Shown: positions 1-6,179 of the stretch, in pieces
Layout: each line of letters begins with the position of its first letter
How positions within the stretch are numbered: position 1 is the first letter of the stretch
Assembly (NCBI GenBank): GCA_964230195.1
Contig: CAXRGH010000261.1
Span: 1-7,112 of the forward strand
Origin: CAXRGH01 sp964230195
Lineage (GTDB): Bacteria > Pseudomonadota > Gammaproteobacteria > Enterobacterales > Alteromonadaceae
Reading direction: 5' to 3'
DNA length: 7,112 nucleotides
Made by a program: the position numbers and the translations under genes
The notes under the pieces: generated by a model
What the model was told of the DNA's origin: nothing
Database searches by the model: none
What the model saw: only the letters and a program-made list of their open reading frames with translations

Positions 1-550
1 GTTGCATCAAATGCTGGCCCATGGTGATACCTCCTCGATAGTTATCACAACCAATGGAGGCAACGGGTAAATCTTTGACGGGGGAGCCCCAGCGCACAAA
101 ATGTGTGTCTTGCTCAATCAATTGTTTGAGTTTTTCTTCGTAGTCTACGAAGTCACCGTAACCCAACAAAATAATACCGTCTGCTTTGTGAGTATCCTCA
201 TATTCAACGTACCAATCACTGTTCATTTGTTGGAACGACACCAAGAGGTCATAACCAGCGTTCGCACACGCTCGGGTAATGCTGCCCAACATGGATAAGA
301 AAAAAGGGTTGATCATGGAATCGTCGTTGGTGGGATCTTCGAATAGCAACAGCGCAATAGTGGCACTCTGTTGTGAACGTAAGTTACTGGCGTTTTTATC
401 CACCTTGTAGTTAAGCTGCTTGGCAATCTTTTGGACTTTGTCACGTGTTTCTTGGTTAACCAACGGACTGTTTCGAAGTGCACGAGACACTGTTGATTGC
501 GATACACCGGCTTCATAGGCGATGTCAAAAGAGGTAACTTTGGACTTCAT
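1..550 (-). CDS. LacI-family transcriptional regulator, N-terminal part (truncated by window edge)
   Basis: This is a sugar-responsive DNA-binding repressor or activator of the LacI/GalR family, acting in the cytoplasm. The visible 183 residues begin with a classical LacI helix-turn-helix at about residues 6-25 (TSFDIAYEAGVSQSTVSRAL), with Q18 and S19 at the positions that set operator specificity. A hinge segment follows at about 53-61 (NASNLRSQQ), where L57 matches the leucine that LacI and PurR insert into a central CpG step. From about residue 64 the periplasmic-binding-protein-like sensor fold starts (ATIALLLFED; later KADGIILLGYGD). The frame stays open to the window edge, so about half of a normal 330-350 residue protein is missing. 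The ATG at 548-550 is chosen because the HTH starts directly after it; the ribosome binding site is weak. It lies 120 bp downstream of the GH97 gene on the same strand but has its own plausible promoter. The locus suggests a MalR-like maltodextrin regulator, but the effector is not shown by the sequence. Confidence 0.95.
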   Translation of the reverse strand, partial: MKSKVTSFDIAYEAGVSQSTVSRALRNSPLVNQETRDKVQKIAKQLNYKVDKNASNLRSQQSATIALLLFEDPTNDDSMINPFFLSMLGSITRACANAGYDLLVSFQQMNSDWYVEYEDTHKADGIILLGYGDFVDYEEKLKQLIEQDTHFVRWGSPVKDLPVASIGCDNYRGGITMGQHLMQ

Positions 551-579
551 AGGCACGAACTTTATTCTTATTTTTTTCC

Positions 580-608
580 AATGTAGCCTAAACGGAACAA
601 CACCTCAA
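580..608 (-). promoter_or_regulatory. Candidate sigma70 promoter of the LacI-family regulator gene
   Basis: Read on the minus strand, a -35 hexamer TTGAGG (bases 603-608) is followed by a 17-bp spacer and a -10 hexamer TACATT (bases 580-585). Each matches 4 of 6 consensus positions. The predicted start point near base 573 leaves a short leader of about 23 nt before the ATG at 550. This would let the regulator be expressed independently of the upstream GH97 gene. It is a pattern match only. Confidence 0.4.
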
Positions 609-670
609 TCAGTTCAATTAAGATGCTGTCAGATTACCGTTTAAAAAGAAAAGATTTCGTTACACTTTGG

Positions 671-2704
671 TTATAGGGGGCTGAATTTGATAGCAAATCC
701 TCCGCTCTCAGCCATTTTCACTGTGAGGGTGTCAGATGGACTAACCAACTTGTTCTCAATGATCAGGTCATAAGGGTTGGTTTCCCACTGAGCATTATTG
801 CCATCTTTATAAATGGTGGCTTTATAGCGAGTATTGTTTGTAAGAAAGTCGAGGTCTAGATTCACTACTCGTGCGTTTTCATCGGTCAGTCCGCCGACAA
901 ACCATTGAGACGAGTGTTTGTCTTTTCTTGCCATCACAATATAGTCTCCCACTTCACCCGAGAGTGCTTTACTCTTCTCCCAATCAACCGGAACATCTCG
1001 GATAAACTGGAATGCTGCCAAATTGGCTTCATAGTTTCTTGGCAAATCCGCCGCCATCTGCAATGGGCTGTAAATCACGGTGTAAAGTGCCAGTTGTTTG
1101 GCTAGAGTGGTTTGTGGGCGATCGCTGTTGGCATCAAGTCCTTTAAAACCCATATCAAAAATGCCGGGCGTAAAGTCCATTGGACCACTGAGTAATCGTG
1201 TGAAGGGTAAAATAGCTGTGTGTTCCGGTGGGTTCGGTGGAGAACCCCAGGCATTAAACTCCATGCCACGTGCGCCTTCACGGGTGATCCAGTTAGGATA
1301 CGTGCGGCGTAATCCGGTATCTTTAATCGGTTCATGCGTGTTGATACTGATCCCGTATTTGGCGGCTGTGATGATGTTATGTAAGTACTCATTTACCATG
1401 AATTGTCCGTCGTGCCATTCGTGGCGTACAATCCCGTTTTCATCAATTCGCTTAATTTGACCGGCATCGGCGACGTAGCCTGTTTTGACTTGTGTCACGC
1501 CATTGTCTTGGTATAACGCGAAAGCATCATCCATTTGTTGACGATAATTGGTGACGTTACCCGAGGTCTCATGATGACCAATTAACTCCACACCGAGGTT
1601 GGCGCCGTGGGCTGAAATAGCTTCAATATCAAAGTCATCATAGGGTTTCGTGAAGTTAAATACATCGCCATTGAAGTACCAGTCGCCGTCCCAGCCGTGG
1701 TTCCAGCCTTCTACCAATACACCGTTGAATCCGTATTTGTGTGCAAAATCCATGTATCGTTTCACTTCGCTGGTGGTTGCTCCGTGTTTATCACCACTAC
1801 CCCAGGTGTTTTCACCAATATGCATACCCCACCAAATGCCAATATATTTACCTGGTTTGACCCAGTCTACATTACCTAGGGTGTTCGGCTCATTAAGGTT
1901 GAGGATCAAGGTAGAGTTCACCAAACCAGTGGCTGATGGGCTCACTTGTATGGTGCGCCATGGTGTGGTGAATGCACCGTTCTTTTTAACCAGTACACCG
2001 TCAGACCAAGGCGTTAGGTCAGCTTTTAATCGGCCATCTCTGCGCAAATCTAAGGTCATACCTGCATAATCCACCAATGCCGCTTCGTGAATGCTGACGT
2101 GCAGTCCGTCTGTGGCTCGGTAGGTAAAGGGCGTGTGGACACGATCAATATCCTTAAATGAGGTGGTGTTGTAGACGTACTCATAACGATTCCAGCCTCG
2201 GGCTGGTATCCACCATGCAGTTGCGGTTTTGAAATCGGCGGATCTGAATTCAGTTAATTCATTAGTAATATGAATATTACCTTCCAATCCCGTTTGGGCG
2301 GGTACTCGGTATCGGAAGCCCATGCCGTCATTAAATAATTTGAACTCTACCTGATAACGATTGGCCGATTGTCGCGGATGTTGAAAATCAATGGTGACTT
2401 GATTGTGGTGATCGCGAATCACCTGATGCTCACCCCACGGCTGCTGCCATTCACTATCTGAAGTGCGCTTTGTATTGGATTTGATGGTAAAGCCGTCAGT
2501 CAGCGGATGGTGACTGGCAAATGTCATTCCCAATTTTGACCAATCGAGTACCAGCCTATCTTGATAAAACACACGGTAACTGGGATGTTTCTCATCCGTG
2601 ACCAACACCTTTAGTTTTCCGTTGGGTGATGTTGCTGATACGGATGCCGCATTAACGTTGTGGGCAAACACAATCATTACCCAACAAATTAGGACTCGAA
2701 ACAT
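671..2704 (-). CDS. Glycoside hydrolase family 97 enzyme, predicted inverting (SusB-like) alpha-glucosidase, secreted
   Basis: Predicted periplasmic exo-alpha-glucosidase releasing glucose from maltodextrins. The 677-residue protein has a Sec signal peptide (about residues 1-19, cleavage after VNA), a GH97 N-terminal beta-sandwich (about 20-280), a TIM-barrel catalytic domain (about 285-555) and a C-terminal beta domain (about 570-675). This is full length for the family. By comparison with SusB as I remember it, E207 (HEAAL), E458 (NTHEP) and E476 correspond to calcium ligands E194, E508 and E526. E379 (HHETS) and E458 correspond to the general bases E439 and E508, and E482 to the general acid E532. 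The site that carries the Asp nucleophile in retaining GH97 alpha-galactosidases reads VKTGYV here, with no acid, which favours inversion. The ATG at 2702-2704 is chosen over an in-frame GTG at 2723-2725 because an AAAGGAG ribosome site sits 8 nt before the ATG and inside the GTG-started extension. The gene diverges from the TonB receptor gene. Substrate linkage is inferred from family and neighbours. Confidence 0.93.
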   Translation of the reverse strand: MFRVLICWVMIVFAHNVNAASVSATSPNGKLKVLVTDEKHPSYRVFYQDRLVLDWSKLGMTFASHHPLTDGFTIKSNTKRTSDSEWQQPWGEHQVIRDHHNQVTIDFQHPRQSANRYQVEFKLFNDGMGFRYRVPAQTGLEGNIHITNELTEFRSADFKTATAWWIPARGWNRYEYVYNTTSFKDIDRVHTPFTYRATDGLHVSIHEAALVDYAGMTLDLRRDGRLKADLTPWSDGVLVKKNGAFTTPWRTIQVSPSATGLVNSTLILNLNEPNTLGNVDWVKPGKYIGIWWGMHIGENTWGSGDKHGATTSEVKRYMDFAHKYGFNGVLVEGWNHGWDGDWYFNGDVFNFTKPYDDFDIEAISAHGANLGVELIGHHETSGNVTNYRQQMDDAFALYQDNGVTQVKTGYVADAGQIKRIDENGIVRHEWHDGQFMVNEYLHNIITAAKYGISINTHEPIKDTGLRRTYPNWITREGARGMEFNAWGSPPNPPEHTAILPFTRLLSGPMDFTPGIFDMGFKGLDANSDRPQTTLAKQLALYTVIYSPLQMAADLPRNYEANLAAFQFIRDVPVDWEKSKALSGEVGDYIVMARKDKHSSQWFVGGLTDENARVVNLDLDFLTNNTRYKATIYKDGNNAQWETNPYDLIIENKLVSPSDTLTVKMAESGGFAIKFSPL

Positions 2705-2712
2705 AAATAAAA

Positions 2713-2719
2713 CTCCTTT
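2713..2719 (-). promoter_or_regulatory. Shine-Dalgarno site of the GH97 gene (decides the start)
   Basis: On the minus strand AAAGGAG lies 8 nt before the ATG at 2704. An upstream in-frame GTG at 2723-2725 would put this site inside the coding region and adds MFKGVLF before the signal peptide, so the ATG start is preferred. Confidence 0.8.
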
Positions 2720-2795
2720 AAACACCGATGCACTGATCTCACACTGAAATCTGTTAACAAGATAATAACGTTATCAAGTTTCAGGCTCATCCATT

Positions 2796-2809
2796 TGCAT
2801 ACGTATTCA
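2796..2809 (-). promoter_or_regulatory. Candidate LacI-family operator, GH97-proximal copy
   Basis: On the minus strand this reads TGAATACGTATGCA, identical over 14 bp to the copy at 2956-2969. It is a palindrome around a central CpG with 6 of 7 symmetric pairs matching, the shape expected of LacI/GalR-family operators. It lies 92-105 bp upstream of the GH97 start codon. Assignment to the regulator encoded at 1-550 is inference from proximity and operator type. Confidence 0.6.
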
Positions 2810-2955
2810 GGAAGTGCATGCAAACATATCTTAGGGACGCCCCTCATGGTGTTGCATCTAAGTATTAAATCAACGACTAATACCATGATTAAATTGAACT
2901 TTTAAAAATTGGTGATTGCATGATGAAAGCCCTTAACTTGACTGACTGCATATTT

Positions 2956-2969
2956 TGAATACGTATGCA
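2956..2969 (+). promoter_or_regulatory. Candidate LacI-family operator, receptor-proximal copy
   Basis: The plus strand reads TGAATACGTATGCA, the inverted twin of the site at 2796-2809, with its centre 160 bp away. It has the same central CpG and 6 of 7 palindromic pairs. A -35-like TTGACT at 2938-2943 lies just upstream, so a bound repressor could block the receptor promoter. It is 137 bp before the receptor start codon. Confidence 0.6.
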
Positions 2970-3095
2970 TAGAAATGACCTCCGAAACCAGTTGTGATAC
3001 AAAAAGCGCACAAAATGTTTACATGAATTTACAAATAAAAAACATGATGCTGTTTTTTGCGGACTCCCTACCCGTTCGTATTACGCAGCACAACT

Positions 3096-3100
3096 GGAGG
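3096..3100 (+). promoter_or_regulatory. Shine-Dalgarno site of the TonB-dependent receptor gene (decides the start)
   Basis: GGAGG lies 6 nt before the ATG at 3107-3109, and a typical signal peptide begins at that ATG. The in-frame upstream ATG at 2975 would add 44 residues in front of the signal peptide, is not preceded by a comparable site and lies only 5 bp after the second operator candidate. It is therefore not used. Confidence 0.85.
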
Positions 3101-3106
3101 ATACTT

Positions 3107-6100
3107 ATGTCTAGTTTTAGACCCAACCTTCTTACACTGGCGATGATTGCTGCTGGCTTTAACTTGAGTTCCCATGCGATGGCTCAAGAAACAAAAGCCG
3201 ACGAGGAAGCGGCTGAAGTTGAAGTCATCGAAGTGCGAGGATTTGTGCGCTCGCTCGTGGCTTCAATTGACCAAAAGCGCTTTGCTGACACTGTAACAGA
3301 GCAACTGTCTGCAGATGATCTAGGAGCATTACCTGACGTCTCTATGGCTGACGCGTTAACCCGCTTGCCAGGTATCTCAGCAGTACGTACCGGTGGTCAG
3401 GCGGCGGAAATTAACATTCGTGGTATGGCTGGAGACTTTGTATTCTCTACCCTAAACGGACGTGAGCAGGTATCCACCAGTGGTAGCCGCTCGATTGAAT
3501 TTGACCAATACCCGTCAGAACTTATTCAGTCAGCAGCCGTTTACAAGTCACCCAAAGCGTCTCTCATTGAGGGCGGTGTAGCAGGTAGCGTTGAATTAAA
3601 GACAGCTAGCCCATTGTCGATCGACGGCGATTATAAGTTTGGTTTGAATGTTCGTGGCATGACCAATGACCGTGCCGACGAAGTACCTGGAGCGGAAGCC
3701 AACGGTAGCCGGATCAGCTTTTCATATCAGGGTAAATTCCTGGATGAAACCTTGGGTGTTGCCCTCGGATATGCACGTTTGAATCAGCCTGGCGCTGCGA
3801 CTCAGTTCATAGGCCTAGCTTACAACGGACTTGTGGATGTGGATGGTTTAGCTGACGATACCAATGGTCCAACGGATAACGATGGTGCGAATATCGCAAA
3901 AGAGTACATCGGTGAAGGTTTTGAGATGCAACACCTCGGCGGTGTTGAAACTCGTAATGGTTATATGGCGGCTATTGAATGGGCGCCGAGCGACACTTTT
4001 ACCATGAAGATAGATGGCTTCTTGTCAAAATTTGATACCGAATCCTTTGCTCGCGGTTTCCGTGTAAAGTTGGGTGAAGACACCGCTGATATCAGTAATC
4101 CTGTGCTGTCTGGCAATAGTGTTATCGGTGGTAACTTTAGCCGAACAAAAACGGGGTGGACACGTGTTGAAATCGTGAATGATGACAACACTGACAACGA
4201 CGAAATAGCCAACCTTGGTGTCAACGCCGAATGGTTAGCAACCGACAACCTCACCCTACGCTTTGACATCTCGCGCTCCACTGCAACCAGTGATTTCCGC
4301 AATGGTCTGCTATGGTCTTTAGTGGCTGAGGATGCCAACGCGGATGTACCGAAAGTTGATCCTAACGTTTCCATTAACTATCAATTAAATGGTCTAGAAC
4401 TTCCAAACCTAGGCTTCAGTCAAGCCGATGCGTTCAGTGATATCAATCGAGTCATGGCGAGTAAGTACGGGATTTATCCTTATCAGAATGAAGATGAAAT
4501 TACCGCTTATCGCTTCGATCTAGAATACACCTTTGATGACTCAGCGTTGTTCTCGTCTGTTGAAGCCGGAGTTCGCTATTCTGACCGCGAATATCGCAAT
4601 GACCGTTCAGTTTACGAATACGGCAGTGACTCATCATTCCGTCTTGATCAACCACCATTGCAACTTACTGACGATATGGTGGAAGTTGTGGATTGGCAAG
4701 GTGCGTTCAGTTACTTCCCTAGTTACCTAGCCATTGACGTAGATAAAGCCCTTAATGCTTGGTTCCCAAATGGCGTGCCACAACCGGTCCAGTCTTGGGG
4801 GCAAGGTCACGGTGGCGTGTTGAATGGTTACGATCCATCCATGCCCGATACTACTTGGTCAATGATTGAGAGTGGTTCCGTCTTTGAAGAAACCCTTGCA
4901 GCTTACATTCAATTGAATATTGATACGGAACTGGCTGGCATTCCAGTCTTGGGTAACTTGGGTGTACGTGCAGTAGACAGCACACAAAAATCAACGGTAT
5001 TGCAAGATGTCTCTGAGATGTTTTATGCCGAGGACGGCACCGAGCTGGGTAGACGCGGTAACCCTCTTAATGGTGCTCAGTACATTACTGACGGGCAAGG
5101 TTTGATCAGTGATTGGTATCGTCCAGCATTACTTTCTGATAGTTATGTTGATTACTTACCGTCACTCAACTTGAACTTCCAATTGTCAGAAAATGATCAA
5201 TTACGTTTTGCTGCGGCAAAAGTGATGGGACGTGCGCCAATCAACCGCTTATTTGCCAATGCTCGTGTTGATGTCGCACAGGTAACCGCCAATGTTGACC
5301 CAGATACGGGCGAGATTGAACTGTCAGATCCTACTGCCGAAATTAGTGGCCGTAGTACGAATAGTCCATACTTGCGCCCGTTTTACGCAAATCAGTATGA
5401 CTTATCTTATGAGCACTATTTTGAGGACGCCAATGGGGCATTCGTTGCAGCGATTTTCTACAAAGACATTGAGTCATTCATTAACGAATTTACGGAAGAC
5501 CCATTTGATTTCCAAGCGAATGGATATTTAGTGCCGGATGAAGTGAGAGCTTACATCACTGAATTGAATGCCGATGGTCTACCGCAGCCCAAACTCGATG
5601 CTGATGGCAATCGTGAATACCTAGTGGTACCAACAGAAAATGGCGCATATACAACGGCTGTCAATAACCGCGAGGGCGGTTATATACGAGGCCTCGAGCT
5701 AGCGTATACGCAAATTTATGAAGGCCTTCCGGGCATCTGGTCTGGTCTTGGGATGAATGCGAGTTACTCATTTACCCAGAGTGAAATTCAGAATCAGACG
5801 GATCTCGGCGGTTCAACGGTGGCTCAGTCGCTTCCTGGTCTCTCTGAGAATGTCTTATCTGCCACTCTATTCTGGCAATACGAAGGCTTCGAAACACGCT
5901 TATCTGCCCGTTACCGTGATGCCTTTGTTTCTAAGCAAGTGGCAGTTAACGAACAGATTGTGAATTTTGATGAAGAAACGGTCCTTGATTATCAAGCGTC
6001 TTATCAAATCTCCGATCAGATGAGCGTCTTGTTCCAAATCAACAACTTAACAGATGAACCGACGAAGAGTTACTTCGGAACCGAAGCGCAAACAGGCACT

Positions 6101-6151
6101 ATCCAGTTCTTTGGTCGTCAAATGTACATGGGATTCACCTACTCGCTGTAA
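3107..6151 (+). CDS. TonB-dependent outer-membrane receptor, Xanthomonas/Caulobacter-type, probable maltodextrin transporter
   Basis: Outer-membrane active transporter powered by the TonB-ExbBD system, probably importing maltodextrins. The 1014-residue protein starts with a signal peptide (residues 1-26, cleavage after HAMA) and an acidic stretch leading to a TonB-box-like segment (about 38-44, VEVIEVR). The plug follows, with the characteristic SADDLGALPDVSMADALTRL at about 72-91, then INIRGM and a GGVAGSVELKT end at about 175. The remainder is a 22-strand-type beta barrel with many alternating and aromatic segments, ending in MYMGFTYSL. The motif order and length fit the large TonB-Xanth-Caul subfamily (often 900-1000 residues) rather than siderophore receptors (about 700). 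It diverges from the GH97 gene, and the pullulanase gene follows 28 bp after its stop codon, so the two are probably cotranscribed. No SusD-like partner is seen. The substrate is inferred from the neighbours; the family assignment is secure. Confidence 0.95.
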   Translation: MSSFRPNLLTLAMIAAGFNLSSHAMAQETKADEEAAEVEVIEVRGFVRSLVASIDQKRFADTVTEQLSADDLGALPDVSMADALTRLPGISAVRTGGQAAEINIRGMAGDFVFSTLNGREQVSTSGSRSIEFDQYPSELIQSAAVYKSPKASLIEGGVAGSVELKTASPLSIDGDYKFGLNVRGMTNDRADEVPGAEANGSRISFSYQGKFLDETLGVALGYARLNQPGAATQFIGLAYNGLVDVDGLADDTNGPTDNDGANIAKEYIGEGFEMQHLGGVETRNGYMAAIEWAPSDTFTMKIDGFLSKFDTESFARGFRVKLGEDTADISNPVLSGNSVIGGNFSRTKTGWTRVEIVNDDNTDNDEIANLGVNAEWLATDNLTLRFDISRSTATSDFRNGLLWSLVAEDANADVPKVDPNVSINYQLNGLELPNLGFSQADAFSDINRVMASKYGIYPYQNEDEITAYRFDLEYTFDDSALFSSVEAGVRYSDREYRNDRSVYEYGSDSSFRLDQPPLQLTDDMVEVVDWQGAFSYFPSYLAIDVDKALNAWFPNGVPQPVQSWGQGHGGVLNGYDPSMPDTTWSMIESGSVFEETLAAYIQLNIDTELAGIPVLGNLGVRAVDSTQKSTVLQDVSEMFYAEDGTELGRRGNPLNGAQYITDGQGLISDWYRPALLSDSYVDYLPSLNLNFQLSENDQLRFAAAKVMGRAPINRLFANARVDVAQVTANVDPDTGEIELSDPTAEISGRSTNSPYLRPFYANQYDLSYEHYFEDANGAFVAAIFYKDIESFINEFTEDPFDFQANGYLVPDEVRAYITELNADGLPQPKLDADGNREYLVVPTENGAYTTAVNNREGGYIRGLELAYTQIYEGLPGIWSGLGMNASYSFTQSEIQNQTDLGGSTVAQSLPGLSENVLSATLFWQYEGFETRLSARYRDAFVSKQVAVNEQIVNFDEETVLDYQASYQISDQMSVLFQINNLTDEPTKSYFGTEAQTGTIQFFGRQMYMGFTYSL

Positions 6152-6160
6152 AGCGAGTAG
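6139..6160 (+). promoter_or_regulatory. Perfect 9-bp hairpin with a GNRA loop spanning the receptor stop codon
   Basis: The arms CTACTCGCT (6139-6147) and AGCGAGTAG (6152-6160) pair perfectly around the loop GTAA (6148-6151). The TAA stop codon of the receptor gene is inside the loop. GUAA is a GNRA-type tetraloop, known to stabilise RNA hairpins. No U-tract follows, so it is not a standard intrinsic terminator. It sits 5 nt before the pullulanase ribosome site and could stabilise the receptor mRNA or set the relative expression of the two genes. The structure is visible in the sequence; the role is inference. Confidence 0.6.
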
Positions 6161-6164
6161 CTTG

Positions 6165-6170
6165 TAGGAG
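6165..6170 (+). promoter_or_regulatory. Shine-Dalgarno site of the pullulanase gene
   Basis: TAGGAG lies 9 nt before the ATG at 6180-6182. It fixes the start directly upstream of the lipoprotein signal peptide and lies 4 nt beyond the end of the stop-codon hairpin. Confidence 0.7.
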
Positions 6171-6179
6171 CATTTAGAA

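Larger units (their letters stand above)
2705..3106. promoter_or_regulatory. Divergent regulatory region between the GH97 and TonB receptor genes
   Basis: This 402-bp AT-rich stretch carries the promoters of two divergent transcription units. It contains two inverted copies of TGAATACGTATGCA (2796-2809 and 2956-2969), six TGCAT pentamers on the plus strand between 2796 and 2970, a 10-bp palindrome ATAACGTTAT (2765-2774) and a short direct repeat GTTA(A/T)CAAG (2753-2761 and 2770-2778). A TTGACT -35-like hexamer at 2938-2943 points toward the receptor gene and would put its -10 region inside the second operator candidate, but no good -10 match is present there. A TTTACA at 3019-3024 is a possible alternative -35. 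I could not fix a convincing promoter for the GH97 gene. No credible gene is seen: the frame from 2975 to 3106 is open and continuous with the receptor gene but lies upstream of its strong ribosome site. Confidence 0.75.

Noticed and set aside
313..528. Minus-strand open frame of 71 codons
   Set aside because: It overlaps the LacI-family gene in another frame on the same strand, and the LacI frame has a clear helix-turn-helix.
571..577. Run of seven T as a terminator
   Set aside because: There is no stem in front of it, and on the minus strand it lies in the leader of the LacI-family gene, not after a gene.
1098..1460. Plus-strand open frame of 120 codons, plus others at 905-1105, 1650-2069 and 1697-1879
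   Set aside because: They are antisense to the GH97 gene, show no recognisable domain and no good ribosome site, and the GH97 frame is strongly conserved in motif content.
2833..2844. GC-rich AGGG/CCCT motif considered as a MalT box or hairpin
   Set aside because: It does not match the E. coli MalT box consensus, and the stem is only 4 bp.
2689..2886. Minus-strand open frame of 65 codons in the regulatory region
   Set aside because: It overlaps the GH97 start and its ribosome site, spans the operator candidate, and shows no recognisable protein features.
3961..4374. Minus-strand open frame of 137 codons
   Set aside because: It is antisense inside the TonB receptor gene with no domain signature; a shadow of the real frame.
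5702..5711. Perfect palindrome GCGTATACGC resembling the operator core
   Set aside because: It lies inside the receptor coding region, differs from the two operator copies outside the core, and a 10-bp palindrome in 7 kb is expected by chance.
6139..6160. Intrinsic terminator after the receptor gene
   Set aside because: The hairpin is not followed by a U-tract, and the next gene's ribosome site begins 5 nt later, so it is not a standard terminator.
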